A stretch of 64,000 bases of DNA from DASXRU01 sp033856235 (GCA_033856235.1 JAWVFI010000151.1:15707-79706), one strand, 5' to 3'. Counted from the stretch's first letter, positions 8,685 to 17,576 are shown. Made by a program: numbers and translations. Notes: generated by a model from the sequence alone, not told the origin.

Positions 8685-9824
8685 ATGTCGAAGCAATCTT
8701 ATTACATCGTAGCGCTTCCCGGTGATGGAATCGGGCCCGAGGTCCTGGCGTGCGCCTTGAACGTGTTGCGCACCGCCGGTCAGTTATTTGGAATCGATTT
8801 TCAGGTCGAAGAAATTCCGTGCGGTGGGCAATATTATGTTGAGCACGAAACGGAATGGCCGGAAGGATCTTTTGAAAAGTGTGAGGCGGCCGATGCTGTC
8901 TTGCTGGGCGCAGTCGGACATGAGGTCAACGGCAAAACAGTCTTCACCAAGCCTGGTAAGCCATATCCCGAGCCACAGTTGGCCGGGTTCGCTCAGGTAA
9001 TTCTCAATCGACGCAAGCTGGAGCTGTACGCCAACGTTCGGCCAGTGAAACTCTACCCGGGTGTTAAGCACAAGATCCATGGTGAGCTGAGACAGGTTTG
9101 GGAGCCGGGGAAAGTGGACTACGTAGTAATTCGTGAGAATACGGAGGATGCCTACACAGGCGAGACCAACCCAATTCCCGACGGCCAGAGCACGCCAATT
9201 AAAATCACGCGCCAGGCGACAGAGCGCGTCTCGCGTTACGCCTTTAACCTGGCACGACGCCGCGCCAAACAGCTCAAAGTCACCTGCGTCGATAAGTCAA
9301 ACATCATCGGCGCCCATCGTTTCTTCCGCGAAGTGTTCCGCGAAGTCGGAGAGCGCGAGTTCCCGGACATCAAGCTCGACTATGCTTACGTAGACGCCTT
9401 CTGCCAGTGGCAGATTCGCAACCCTGAGTGGTACGACGTAGTGGTTGGGCCAAACCTGGTGGGGGACATCATCAGCGACAATGGAGCGACTACAGCGGGA
9501 GGTTTGGGACTCGCGGTCGGCGGCAATATCGGTGATAACCACGCGATGTTTGAACCGATTCACGGCAGCGCACCAAAGCACGCAGGTAAGGACAAAGCGA
9601 ATCCGCTGGCGGCAATTTTATCGGTACAGATGATGTTGGACTGGCTTGGCACGCGATATGAAGATTCGCGATTGCACCGCGCCGCCGAACAAGTCGAAAC
9701 TGCGGTGGCTGAACTTCTAAGCGAAGGGAAGACGCTAACCTACGATTTAATAGGAGAGGCGAAAGCTTCGCGGTGCAGCGAAGTAGGCGCGGCAGTCGAA
9801 GTTAAGCTAAGGACGATGGCCTGA
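8685..9824 (+). CDS. Isocitrate/isopropylmalate dehydrogenase family enzyme
   Basis: A 379-residue NAD(P)-dependent beta-hydroxyacid oxidative decarboxylase. Visible signatures are LPGDGIGPEV, the metal/substrate loop IRENTEDAYTGE, VDKSNI, the DNGATTAGG region and EPIHGSAPKHAGKDKANP. The RENTED loop and the APKHAGKD block look more like isocitrate or homoisocitrate dehydrogenases than LeuB, which usually has RELTGG. Substrate therefore stays open between isocitrate, homoisocitrate, tartrate and isopropylmalate. No leuA, leuC or leuD is adjacent. The ATG follows AAAGGGG by about 8 bases. Confidence 0.85.
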   Translation: MSKQSYYIVALPGDGIGPEVLACALNVLRTAGQLFGIDFQVEEIPCGGQYYVEHETEWPEGSFEKCEAADAVLLGAVGHEVNGKTVFTKPGKPYPEPQLAGFAQVILNRRKLELYANVRPVKLYPGVKHKIHGELRQVWEPGKVDYVVIRENTEDAYTGETNPIPDGQSTPIKITRQATERVSRYAFNLARRRAKQLKVTCVDKSNIIGAHRFFREVFREVGEREFPDIKLDYAYVDAFCQWQIRNPEWYDVVVGPNLVGDIISDNGATTAGGLGLAVGGNIGDNHAMFEPIHGSAPKHAGKDKANPLAAILSVQMMLDWLGTRYEDSRLHRAAEQVETAVAELLSEGKTLTYDLIGEAKASRCSEVGAAVEVKLRTMA

Positions 9825-9898
9825 TCAGTATCCAAATCTGGCAGGGCCGTTCGCGAACTCGTATTTGGTGCCGTTCGTGAGGGTCCATGTAGTGCCTG

Positions 9899-10003
9899 AC
9901 TCCGATTCTTCAGCACACGCTTCACGAATCCCACAAAATTCACGAAGTGACACGAATCAAAGCGGGTCTTGGAGATCGTCAGGTCTCTTTTTGTGCAAAG
10001 CCG
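9899..10003 (+). repeat. Dispersed non-coding repeat, copy 1
   Basis: This block shares a scaffold with the reverse complement of 31912-32034: CTCCGATTCTTCAGCACACG, then TTCACGAA tracts, then GGTC-TTGGAGAT-GTC, then TTGTGCAAAGCC. The two copies have diverged and carry small indels. It lies in the 250-base gap between the dehydrogenase gene and the M28 peptidase gene and holds no reading frame of note. Confidence 0.6.
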
Positions 10004-10076
10004 ACTCGCGTCCTACCGCACGGCGCACGAAAACGACCCGAATCTCACGAAGTAATTTGAACAACGCTGGTTCCGG

Positions 10077-11123
10077 TCAACGTTTAGTCGCCAGCCGCTG
10101 CTCGATCTTCGGCAAGCTCACAAACATCACATCGCCAACGATTTTTAAACTCTTTGCGGAGATCTTGTCCAGCGTATCATTCGGCGTATGCCAGTACTCT
10201 TCGCCGCTGGGAGATTTGTAACTGTTTAGTTGAATGATGTCGAGCGCGTCAATTCCCGCCTGCAGGAACGGCTCGTGGTCATCGCCCCCGACTCCTTCGT
10301 GGCGATTCAAAAACACGGATCCGTAGCCGAGATCCTTTGCTGTCTTCCAAACGGTATCCACTAGCCAGGTCGAGCTCACGTCATCGCGGCCAAACTGAAG
10401 GTTCGTGTACCCAATCATGTCGAGCAGAACCATCGCCTTTACCCGCGTCAGTTCGTTTCGATTCTGCAACTGCTCGACGTAATGCCTGCTGCCGTAGGTA
10501 TTGTCAGGTGAACGCGGTTTGCCGCAGTCCTCCCAGCCCGCACAAAATGCTTCTTCCCCATCGAAGAAAACAAACCAGATTGTGTATTTGCGCTCTGCTT
10601 TAGCCGGCGCCAGCACTCGGGCGAGCTCCATTAGCGCCCCCGTTGATGAGGCGCCGTCATTCGCTCCCACAAAACGAAACTGGTTGAACTGTTTAGTGTC
10701 GTAATGGCTGGAGATGATGATCACATCACGAGAGGCGCCAGGCAGTTCCGCGGTGATATTCACCATCTTCTTCTTACCGCTGGGGGTTTCCGGCTGAAAC
10801 TCATCAGTCGTGACGTTTAATCCGTACGACTTCAATTCCCCGATGATGTAGTTCCGCGTTTGCTCGAGCTCTGCGGAGCCGGCGGGGCGCGGACCGAAAT
10901 CAACTTGCTTGCGCACATGTGCCAGGGCCCGCTCGCCATCAAATGGTGAACTGATGGAGGAGCCCCCGGGCGTCGGCGTATTCGCGGGGTTAGCGGTGTT
11001 GGATCCGGAGTTGGAACTTCCCGGACATCCAATGAACGCGAATGGAAAAAGAAAAAAGAAAGCCAGCGCGAAGCTTGGTGTCTTCGCCGCCGAAGCGACA
11101 GCCGTAGTAAGCGATTTAATCAT
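10077..11123 (-). CDS. M28-family peptidase lipoprotein (glutaminyl cyclase-like)
   Basis: A 348-residue zinc enzyme exported as a lipoprotein: the N-terminus is a signal with lipobox FIGC (Cys about 32). The zinc ligands of the M28 fold are visible in order: SSHYDTK, GANDGASS, FDGEEAF, LDMIGYT and GDDHEPF. The spacing and the ANDGASS block resemble glutaminyl-peptide cyclotransferases as well as aminopeptidases, so the reaction is not settled. ATG 11123 has AAGGATTAAGG directly upstream; the longer frame from 11213 would run into the Fur gene and was rejected. Confidence 0.88.
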   Translation of the reverse strand: MIKSLTTAVASAAKTPSFALAFFFLFPFAFIGCPGSSNSGSNTANPANTPTPGGSSISSPFDGERALAHVRKQVDFGPRPAGSAELEQTRNYIIGELKSYGLNVTTDEFQPETPSGKKKMVNITAELPGASRDVIIISSHYDTKQFNQFRFVGANDGASSTGALMELARVLAPAKAERKYTIWFVFFDGEEAFCAGWEDCGKPRSPDNTYGSRHYVEQLQNRNELTRVKAMVLLDMIGYTNLQFGRDDVSSTWLVDTVWKTAKDLGYGSVFLNRHEGVGGDDHEPFLQAGIDALDIIQLNSYKSPSGEEYWHTPNDTLDKISAKSLKIVGDVMFVSLPKIEQRLATKR

Positions 11124-11176
11124 CCTTAATCCTTGGGTTTTCTGGCCGGATCGTGTTCCAACGCCAGGTGTCTCTG

Positions 11177-11629
11177 TTACGCCTTCGTGCGCGACTTGGC
11201 GTTGCGGCGGCAATCCGCGCAGACTCCGATAATGCGCAGCAGATGTTGGGTCACCTCAAATTTATGCTTTGCCGCCATGGCATCCTGGAGCGCTTCCAAT
11301 TCAGCAGAATAGAACTCGATAATCTTCCCACACTGTGAACAGATCATGTGATCGTGGTGTTCGTGCTTGTAGTTATGTTCATAGTGCGTGATGCCGTCGC
11401 CAAAGCGCACCTCGCGCGCGAGTCCCGCTTCAGACAATAACTTCAGCGTGCGATAGACCGTGGTTTGCCCGATGTTCGTATCCTGCTCGCGGACCAGGCG
11501 GTAAAGGTCTTCGCTGGAGAGGTGTTTTTCCGTGCGCAAAAATACATCCAGAATCAGGTCGCGCTGCGACGTGCGCTTCAATCCCTGCTTCTGGATGTGC
11601 TTGAGAAAAACTTCCTGTTCTTCGGTCAT
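11177..11629 (-). CDS. Fur-family transcriptional regulator
   Basis: A 150-residue metal-responsive repressor. The N-terminal winged helix includes GLKRTSQRDLILDVF and the recognition region TTVYRTLKLLSEAGL. The C-terminal dimerisation/metal domain has the His cluster HEHHDHMIC with two CxxC pairs (CSQCG and CADC) for structural zinc. Fur, Zur and PerR cannot be told apart safely, though the layout fits ferric-uptake Fur. Start ATG 11629 gives the usual length; ATG 11653 and 11719 are also open in frame and neither has a clear ribosome site. The M28 gene follows on the same strand. Confidence 0.9.
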   Translation of the reverse strand: MTEEQEVFLKHIQKQGLKRTSQRDLILDVFLRTEKHLSSEDLYRLVREQDTNIGQTTVYRTLKLLSEAGLAREVRFGDGITHYEHNYKHEHHDHMICSQCGKIIEFYSAELEALQDAMAAKHKFEVTQHLLRIIGVCADCRRNAKSRTKA

Positions 11630-11728
11630 AGTTGAGCGGCCCGGTTGCGGCATGTCACTGGATTGAACCGATTCTACACTTGGCGACGATCCGTGGGAAG
11701 AAGCCAGCCGCCTCGCCAATAGGTGTTC

Positions 11729-11790
11729 GGAGTACCGACTTTAGTCGGGTTCTTTGCGTTCGATAAAGCCCGACTAAAGTCGGCACTCTC
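11729..11790. repeat. Paired palindromic repeat, family 1 (GAGTACCGACTTTAGTCGG)
   Basis: Two inverted arms, GGAGTACCGACTTTAGTCGGG and CCCGACTAAAGTCGGCACTC, separated by about 18 bases. Each arm is itself a short palindrome around ACTTTAGT. It fills the gap between the Fur gene and the serine hydrolase gene. The same layout recurs at 26309, 52780 and, with another outer sequence, at 47114, 48190 and 62585. Confidence 0.85.
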
Positions 11791-11797
11791 AACGCCT

Positions 11798-13258
11798 CTA
11801 ATTCTGCAAGGCGATTTGGTATTGTTCCAGCTTGCCATCCGGCATTTCGTACGTCCACGCGCGCAACGTTTTGGTGGGCAGTTTCACGCGATAGACGCGC
11901 AACGTCATTCCTCCACGTAAACCCTGCCGCGTTTGTACAAATTCCTGCGGCGCACCCAATGGGCCGAGGCCACTGGCAAAGTCCTGCAAAGCCTTTTCGC
12001 TGAAATACGCGTTGGCGTTGTCCGTGAATAGCGAACGATCAAGGCTGCCGCGTTGGAGTCCGGCGAAGATCTTCTTTGCCTGCTCCAGCTTTTGCGGCAT
12101 CGCCGGATCACTGTTATCGAACAGCAGAGGAACTATCCCATGGGCAATGTCGCCTGAGGCGGAAACGGCATCCTGATTAGTCAGGACCGCCACGGCTACA
12201 CGGTCGTCAGGAAATACAACATTCTCCGCGGTGAACCCGGACACCTCACCGCCGTGGGAAACGGCGCGATGGCCGGCTTCCATGCCCACGCTGACACCAA
12301 GTCCGTAACGCGTCCCCAGACCGTTATTAAGTTGCGCTTCCCTTTGCAGCTCGCGATAAGAAGCAGGCTTAAGAATTTTTCCATCCATCATCGCGATGTC
12401 CCACTTCGCGAGATCGGCCGCAGTCATCGCAAGCTCTCCGGCAGCAAACAACCATCCGCTACCCTCTTTCGGCGCAACCCGAATCGGCCCCAGCGCATAG
12501 CGCATGTAACCAGTAGGGTCCGGGTCACCTAGTCCTTTTGCATCGATGTCGGCGACACTCGTCATCCCCAGCGGAGCGAATACCGTCTCTCGCAGAAACT
12601 GTATCAGCGGCTTGCCTCCAGCTTTCTCAACGATGGCTCCGGCGATGACATAGTTCGTGTTGCTGTACTGCCATTTGCTTCCCGGCTCAAAGTCCAGTGG
12701 CTTGCGGGCCCACATGTCCATGATCTTCAAACTGGTGGTGGGCTGCAGCATCATCGGCATCACGTAATCCTGCGGCCAATAGTCCTGATACCCGGAGGTG
12801 TGCGACAACAACTGTCTAATCGTAACTTCATTAGCACGGGTAAGATCGGGAATGAACTTCGCCACCTTATCATCGAGCGAAAGCTTCCCTTGTTCCTGCA
12901 GCAGCAGGACGGCCGCCGCCGTAAACTGCTTACTGATTGAGCCGATGCTGTAGCGCATCTCGGGCGTGGCGAGTTTTTTCCCTTCCAACCTGGCGTCGCC
13001 ATAAGCCTTCACGTAAACAACCTGGCCGTCGTTCACCACAGCGATCGAAGCGCTGGGGACGCCCGATTTGGTGAGAGTTTCAACCGCCAGCTTATCGATC
13101 TTTTCTCGCAGCGCCGGCGTAAGCTGATCCTGAGCGTTAACCGCAATCGCCGTAGCCATAAAGACTGTACCCAAAGCCATGCCCACCAGGCGGCGAAGCA
13201 AGCTCCGGCTGAAAGACAGAGACGTACGGCAAGTCAGAAAGCGATTTTGATGCATCAT
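11798..13258 (-). CDS. Secreted serine hydrolase (class C beta-lactamase/DD-peptidase fold)
   Basis: A 486-residue protein with an N-terminal export signal. The three active-site motifs of the S12/class C fold are present: SISK (SxxK nucleophile), YSNTNY (YxN) and SHGGEVSG (HxG in place of KTG). A C-terminal domain of about 120 residues follows. Most relatives are esterases or D-amino-peptide hydrolases; antibiotic resistance cannot be inferred. ATG 13258 has AAGGAG six bases upstream, whereas the longer frame from 13285 lacks one. It is single, with a repeat downstream and a tRNA gene upstream. Confidence 0.9.
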   Translation of the reverse strand: MMHQNRFLTCRTSLSFSRSLLRRLVGMALGTVFMATAIAVNAQDQLTPALREKIDKLAVETLTKSGVPSASIAVVNDGQVVYVKAYGDARLEGKKLATPEMRYSIGSISKQFTAAAVLLLQEQGKLSLDDKVAKFIPDLTRANEVTIRQLLSHTSGYQDYWPQDYVMPMMLQPTTSLKIMDMWARKPLDFEPGSKWQYSNTNYVIAGAIVEKAGGKPLIQFLRETVFAPLGMTSVADIDAKGLGDPDPTGYMRYALGPIRVAPKEGSGWLFAAGELAMTAADLAKWDIAMMDGKILKPASYRELQREAQLNNGLGTRYGLGVSVGMEAGHRAVSHGGEVSGFTAENVVFPDDRVAVAVLTNQDAVSASGDIAHGIVPLLFDNSDPAMPQKLEQAKKIFAGLQRGSLDRSLFTDNANAYFSEKALQDFASGLGPLGAPQEFVQTRQGLRGGMTLRVYRVKLPTKTLRAWTYEMPDGKLEQYQIALQN

Positions 13259-13373
13259 AAAGCTCCTTGAAGAAAGTAAGCGCAAGCGTTGCTGATTATA
13301 TCCACGGAACTCGCAGGAGCAACAGGAATCGCGTTTGAAGCCCCAGCGTGGGCATGCTATTTTGCAAACACGT

Positions 13374-13459
13374 GCCGGGGTGGCGGAATGGCAGACGCTA
13401 CGGACTTAAAATCCGTTGTCCGCAAGGGCGTGCGGGTTCGACTCCCGCCCTCGGCACCA
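13374..13459 (+). tRNA. tRNA-Leu (anticodon UAA)
   Basis: The sequence folds into a class II tRNA: acceptor stem GCCGGGG paired with CCTCGGC (one G-U), D-arm with TGGCGGAATGGCAGACGC, anticodon stem-loop CGGACTTAAAATCCG with UAA, a long variable arm TTGTCCGCAAGGGCGT and T-arm GGGTTCGACTCCC. Discriminator A is followed by an encoded CCA (13457-13459). No integrase or attachment duplication is seen beside it. Confidence 0.96.
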
Positions 13460-13602
13460 ATTGTCTCAATGGGTTACAAAGGATTATCGTTTGATCATGA
13501 ACCAGCGCAACGGAGTTAACTTCGCTGCGCTGCCCCATTTTGGTTCATTGTAGTGGGCCGCGAAATTGTTACTAGCTCGTCCGTGACAAAGGAGAATATA
13601 TA

Positions 13603-14826
13603 GTGCGAAAGCAATTGCTTACCGTCCTTGGGATATTCACATTCACTCTTCTCAGTTCGATCACGGCCTCGGCGCAGTTACCAGGTGGCCTGAAGGTCCC
13701 GAGACCGGGTAAGCCCAAGCCGACGCCGACACCGGCTGAGAAGGCGCGGCCCGCGCCGTCTGGCGAGACACAGCCCGCCGCGCCGACGCAGCCGGGCGCG
13801 ACAAACGCCGAGGCATCCCCACGTCCGCCGGCGGAAGGCAGCGCGCTAATTAAGACCCTTATCCAGTTCTGGCCTTATACGCTCACCTCCTACCAAGGGG
13901 AATATAACAACGTCTGGAGCTGGATACCCACGGTCAGATTCACAACCGATGGGGCCGCGCTGCCGAGCGGCGGGCAATATTACGTCGAGGTCACACAGCC
14001 CGGCGGAGCCGCGTGGGTGAAGCTCAAATGCGTCAACACCACGTACGGCGGCCCGACTTTCGAGTGCGGCGACCGTAACGATCTGGAGAAGAGCGGCACC
14101 CTTGCGATCGGCCTCTTCCCCTTCGCCATCAAGATGCGCAACCCGCTTGAGGGTACCGAGAAGACGCTCTTCATCGGCAGGGCGAAGGTCGAGAAGGTGC
14201 TCACGAGTGGGAACATCCCTACGGCCAGCAAGCAGTTCGTTTACTACGCTAACCAGGACTGGAATTTGCCCATCGGGCAGGTTTACGTCGGAGACGATGG
14301 CCACCTGAACGTCAGGTTCTGGATCCGCGGCGAGCCCGATGGCGCCGACAAGGAGGCACATCTGTTCTACCGGGGCGAGGAGGTAGGACTGTTCGAAAAG
14401 TATGGAGAGCAATACGGCGGGTCCCGTTGTTCGCCCGACATCGAGTACCGGCCTACGAGGGACGCCGGCCCGGCGGCGCCGCAGGGGGCGAAGTGGGCGC
14501 GCCTCAACTGTACCTTCTCAACCGTAGCCGCCAAGCCGAATAGCAACGCCCCGGAATGGCACGTACTCGGCGCGAATCCCGGCGACTACGAGATCAAGGT
14601 GCTGCGCAACAAGAGGCTGGCGCGCTCGATCAAGTTCGCCGCCGGGCCCGACGGCAGGATCGTGGATAACCGCATCGCCCCCAACAATGGAATGACGTGG
14701 GACAACTTCATCTTCGTGCCCGTTACTATCATCGGCGAGCAGGACGGAACGTGGGACAAGAACGCCTGGAAGACCGAAGCCTTCTACGGTCACCCGCTCA
14801 CCGGCTTCAACTGGCCGCCGCAGTAA
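13603..14826 (+). CDS. Secreted protein of unknown function, tandem paralogue 1
   Basis: A 407-residue protein with a GTG start preceded by AAAGGAG. A signal peptide ends near ITASAQ, followed by LPGGLKVPRPGKPKP and a Pro/Ala/Thr-rich linker to about residue 80. The remaining 320 residues look globular, with the blocks FPFAIKMRNPLEG, NLPIGQVYVGDDGHL, HLFYRGEEVGL, YEIKVLRNKRLARSIKF and a C-terminal AWKTEAFYGHP. No known domain was recognised. The next gene encodes a clear paralogue. GC content is visibly higher than in neighbouring genes. Confidence 0.85.
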   Translation: MRKQLLTVLGIFTFTLLSSITASAQLPGGLKVPRPGKPKPTPTPAEKARPAPSGETQPAAPTQPGATNAEASPRPPAEGSALIKTLIQFWPYTLTSYQGEYNNVWSWIPTVRFTTDGAALPSGGQYYVEVTQPGGAAWVKLKCVNTTYGGPTFECGDRNDLEKSGTLAIGLFPFAIKMRNPLEGTEKTLFIGRAKVEKVLTSGNIPTASKQFVYYANQDWNLPIGQVYVGDDGHLNVRFWIRGEPDGADKEAHLFYRGEEVGLFEKYGEQYGGSRCSPDIEYRPTRDAGPAAPQGAKWARLNCTFSTVAAKPNSNAPEWHVLGANPGDYEIKVLRNKRLARSIKFAAGPDGRIVDNRIAPNNGMTWDNFIFVPVTIIGEQDGTWDKNAWKTEAFYGHPLTGFNWPPQ

Positions 14827-14892
14827 GCGCCGGCCTCCGAAAGACGAGACAAGATCTACTGCGCACTTTCTCAAGACACAGGGAGCACCAAG

Positions 14893-16113
14893 ATGAAAAA
14901 GCAACTAGTTGTGGTAGCCGTCCTTTTCACCCTCAGCGCTTTCGGCCCGCACCCCGCCTCGGCACAGTTGCCCGGCAGACTGAAGATTCCGAAGGTGAAT
15001 AAGCCGAAGCCGAACTCAACTCCAGCCGAGACGACGCAGCCCGCAGCGACGCCGAATGAGCCGCGGCCCGCCGCTGAGCCGCAACCGGCGGCTGCAACTC
15101 CCGGACAACCGCAGCAGGCGGTCGCCGGGTCGGGCGCGCTCGCCGTCTTGAAACACCTGGTCACGGTGAATACCAGAACGGTCACGTCCTACAAGGGCGA
15201 CGGCAGCACCTACAGCTGGACGCCCGTCGTCACGTTCGACACCAACGGCAACATCCCGAGCGGCGCCCAATACTACGCGGTGGTATCGCTGCCCGGCGGA
15301 GCGCCGTGGGTCGAGATGGACTGCACATGGGTTAGTGGTAACTATAAGAGCTATTACCAGTGCGGCGGCCCGAACGTCCCCGAGGAGAAGGGCACGACGG
15401 CGACGGGCGTCTTCCCCTTCGCCATCAAGATGCGGAACGAGCTGAAGGGCATCGACCAGACGCTCTTCACCGGCAAGGTCAAGATCGAAAAGGCGCCTGA
15501 CGAAAACGGCACGCCCGCCGAGCGCGCCAAAAAATCCTTCTTCTTCCCTAACATGGATTGGGCCCTTCCCATCGGCTACGTCTACTACAGTCCCGCGGAC
15601 AACCACCTCTACACGGCGTTCTGGGTGCGCGGGAGTACCTATAAGGTAGAGCCGCACCTGTTCTATCAGGGTAAGGAGATAGGCTTAGAGGGAAAGCCGA
15701 GCTGTAATGACAGGATGGAAGTCGGGGACGCGTACATCCGCACGGTTAAGCCCGCTCCCCTCTGGAAGCTCGTCGAGTGCGAGATGAGGTCCGACGCTAT
15801 GGTCAAGGACAAGGGTGAGCAGTTCGCCATCCCGATCCACTACCTGATGTCGAACCCCGGCGCGTACGAAATCAAGGTGCTATGGAATGACGAATTGTCG
15901 CGCTCGATCAAGTTCACGGTCGGCGCGGGCGGCGATTTCGCCGGCGGCGTCCCGCTGCTCTACAGGGTGCGGGACAGAGACGGGGATCGAGAGTCCGGCG
16001 TCATCGTGCCCGTCGCCATCCTCGACGCGCAGGACGGGCCGTGGAACAAGGCGGCGTGGAAGACCGACGCCTTCTACGGCAACCCGCCGCCGGGCTTCAC
16101 CGGGCCGCAGTAA
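14893..16113 (+). CDS. Secreted protein of unknown function, tandem paralogue 2
   Basis: A 406-residue paralogue of the preceding gene, 66 bases downstream on the same strand. It shares the signal peptide style (ASAQLPGRLKIPK), the Pro-rich linker and the same ordered blocks: FPFAIKMRNELKG, ALPIGYVYYSPADNHL, HLFYQGKEIGLEG, YEIKVLWNDELSRSIKF and AWKTDAFYGNP. The ATG is preceded by GGGAGCACCAAG. The pair arose by tandem duplication with considerable divergence. The function is not recognised; secretion to periplasm or outside is the only firm inference. Confidence 0.85.
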   Translation: MKKQLVVVAVLFTLSAFGPHPASAQLPGRLKIPKVNKPKPNSTPAETTQPAATPNEPRPAAEPQPAAATPGQPQQAVAGSGALAVLKHLVTVNTRTVTSYKGDGSTYSWTPVVTFDTNGNIPSGAQYYAVVSLPGGAPWVEMDCTWVSGNYKSYYQCGGPNVPEEKGTTATGVFPFAIKMRNELKGIDQTLFTGKVKIEKAPDENGTPAERAKKSFFFPNMDWALPIGYVYYSPADNHLYTAFWVRGSTYKVEPHLFYQGKEIGLEGKPSCNDRMEVGDAYIRTVKPAPLWKLVECEMRSDAMVKDKGEQFAIPIHYLMSNPGAYEIKVLWNDELSRSIKFTVGAGGDFAGGVPLLYRVRDRDGDRESGVIVPVAILDAQDGPWNKAAWKTDAFYGNPPPGFTGPQ

Positions 16114-16208
16114 AACAACGGGTGCCGCCCTAAATTCTAACGATGGGACCCACGTCTGCGCCGGTCGAGCACACGCTGTGCCCCTCGGTGTGAGGATCTC
16201 CAATTAAC

Positions 16209-16239
16209 GAAGAGGCCGCTCAGTTTGAGCGGCCTCTTC
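16209..16239 (+). terminator. Terminator after the paralogue pair
   Basis: A 13-bp perfect GC-rich stem (GAAGAGGCCGCTC / GAGCGGCCTCTTC) with a 5-base loop, followed by ATTTGA on the plus strand. It lies about 95 bases past the second paralogue and before the convergent STAS gene, so it may serve both directions. The T-run is weak. Confidence 0.65.
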
Positions 16240-16308
16240 ATTTGACCGAACGATTCGAACCCCAATGGAGCGGCGGTCGCTGTGGGAAATTCAAAAGTTC
16301 GTACCTTG

Positions 16309-16680
16309 CTACGCGCAGGACGCCAGCGTTGTCACCGGCGCTTGGCAGTTGCGCGCCAATTGGGGAAAGAACTCAACGCTGGAATTGATCTTAAAAACCG
16401 TATCCAGGCGCGTGAGTTCGAGTACTCTGCCGACCCACTTGGTTACGTTCATTAATTCAAGGCGGATTCCCTTTGACTCAGTTTGCTGGCGCAGATCCAA
16501 CATGACACCCAGGCCGCCGGCATCGACAGTGGTAACCCGAGCTAAATCCAATATGATGGCCCTGACGTCAGACGCTGAACCCACCGCAGTCCGCAGAATC
16601 TCGGTTTCCCCATTCACAATTCGCCCCTGCAGGCTCAGCACAGTGACATTCCCTAAGTTTTTGGCGTGTACCTTTAACAT
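16309..16680 (-). CDS. STAS-domain protein (anti-anti-sigma factor-like)
   Basis: A 123-residue single STAS domain like SpoIIAA/RsbV, which in the family bind anti-sigma kinases and are switched by serine phosphorylation. The fold is readable from GNVTVLSLQGRI through AIILDLARVTTVDAGGLGVMLDLR. At the position where SpoIIAA has DSSGLG this protein reads DAGGLG, so the phosphorylatable Ser is absent. That suggests either a constitutively active antagonist or another role. No anti-sigma kinase or sigma factor gene is adjacent. Confidence 0.85.
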   Translation of the reverse strand: MLKVHAKNLGNVTVLSLQGRIVNGETEILRTAVGSASDVRAIILDLARVTTVDAGGLGVMLDLRQQTESKGIRLELMNVTKWVGRVLELTRLDTVFKINSSVEFFPQLARNCQAPVTTLASCA

Positions 16681-16815
16681 AACGATCTCCCTTGAACTCA
16701 GTTAACGCGAACGCACTCGTCCGGTTGCATTTTTATTGCGCCTCTACCAATAAAGACGCCGGAGACCGAAATTTGTTAACGATTATTCAAAATTCTGTAT
16801 TCGTGAGAATGAAAC

Positions 16816-16903
16816 GCAAGCTGAAGCTTGAACTCTATACACCTGGAACCGGCATGTTGAGCGTCGGTGCCAGGAAGTGTTGAGCGTCCAGACTTCAGCT
16901 AGC
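16816..16903. repeat. Degenerate paired palindrome, family 1
   Basis: The left arm GCAAGCTGAAGCTTGAACTC continues ACTCTATACACCTG, nearly identical to the left arm at 26309-26338. The right arm (CAGACTTCAGCTAGC at 16889-16903) is a decayed inverted copy. It occupies the 250-base gap between the STAS gene and the downstream lipoprotein gene. Confidence 0.65.
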
Positions 16904-16930
16904 GTCGTTAACGGACTATGGAGTTGTCCC

Positions 16931-17383
16931 CTACTTGAACCAGATTGTGTCAGCCAGCCATTGGCCGTCGGTTTCGATCAGGGTGGTGAGGGTGCGACCG
17001 TTCTTCATTTTGATCTTGGCGGTCTTCTGGCCATCGGCCTCGCCCATCTCGGCGGACGCATAGAGATCGTCAATGGTGTAGTTGGCAGCCTGGGCTTTTC
17101 CTTTGTCAACCAGCTCCTGGGTTATGCGATCACGCAACCGCGGCGTCATACACGTTTTCAGCTTCTCCGCATCGCCCGCCTTAACCAACTCGAACTGGTA
17201 GGCGATCGAACTTTTCGGATCCTTGAGCGAGCCTCCGGTGGCGCTGGTTGTCGCCCTGGCTGGGGCGCTCGCTGGTGTGTTCGTCGATGTGTTGGTTGCG
17301 GTGTTGGTTGATGGAGCGGCACAAGCCGCCAACAAACTTCCCACTGCGAACATCGCAAACGATAGTGTCAAACGTTTCATCAT
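16931..17383 (-). CDS. Small lipoprotein of unknown function
   Basis: A 150-residue protein with a lipoprotein signal (lipobox LLAAC, Cys near residue 20) and a Thr/Asn/Ala-rich linker of about 30 residues. A compact domain of about 95 residues follows, which begins SSIAYQFELVKAGDAEKL and ends QWLADTIWF. That shape (export, then a domain starting with a short helix about counts of residues in need of processing, ending in a Trp) resembles DUF4878-type or NTF2-like lipoproteins, but this is only a resemblance. The ATG is preceded by AGGAGAAGAG. Confidence 0.75.
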   Translation of the reverse strand: MMKRLTLSFAMFAVGSLLAACAAPSTNTATNTSTNTPASAPARATTSATGGSLKDPKSSIAYQFELVKAGDAEKLKTCMTPRLRDRITQELVDKGKAQAANYTIDDLYASAEMGEADGQKTAKIKMKNGRTLTTLIETDGQWLADTIWFK

Positions 17384-17576
17384 TCTCTTCTCCTGAGTAG
17401 TTAATTGTAGAGCTTAGGAATCGCCGGACTTTGCGCGGCTACGCGGAAAGTCAGATCAAAACCGGCAGACTGTTTTGAAGCCGAGGGAGTATAAGGGCGG
17501 AAGTTTGATTGGGCAAACAGTAAATAGGATGAAGTTGCCCGCGCGCTGGAACAGGGTAGTTGAAATGCCCTGATGC

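Noticed and set aside
13374..16250. Genomic island inserted at tRNA-Leu
   Set aside because: No integrase and no duplicated 3' tRNA end were seen; only GC content hints at transfer of the two paralogues.
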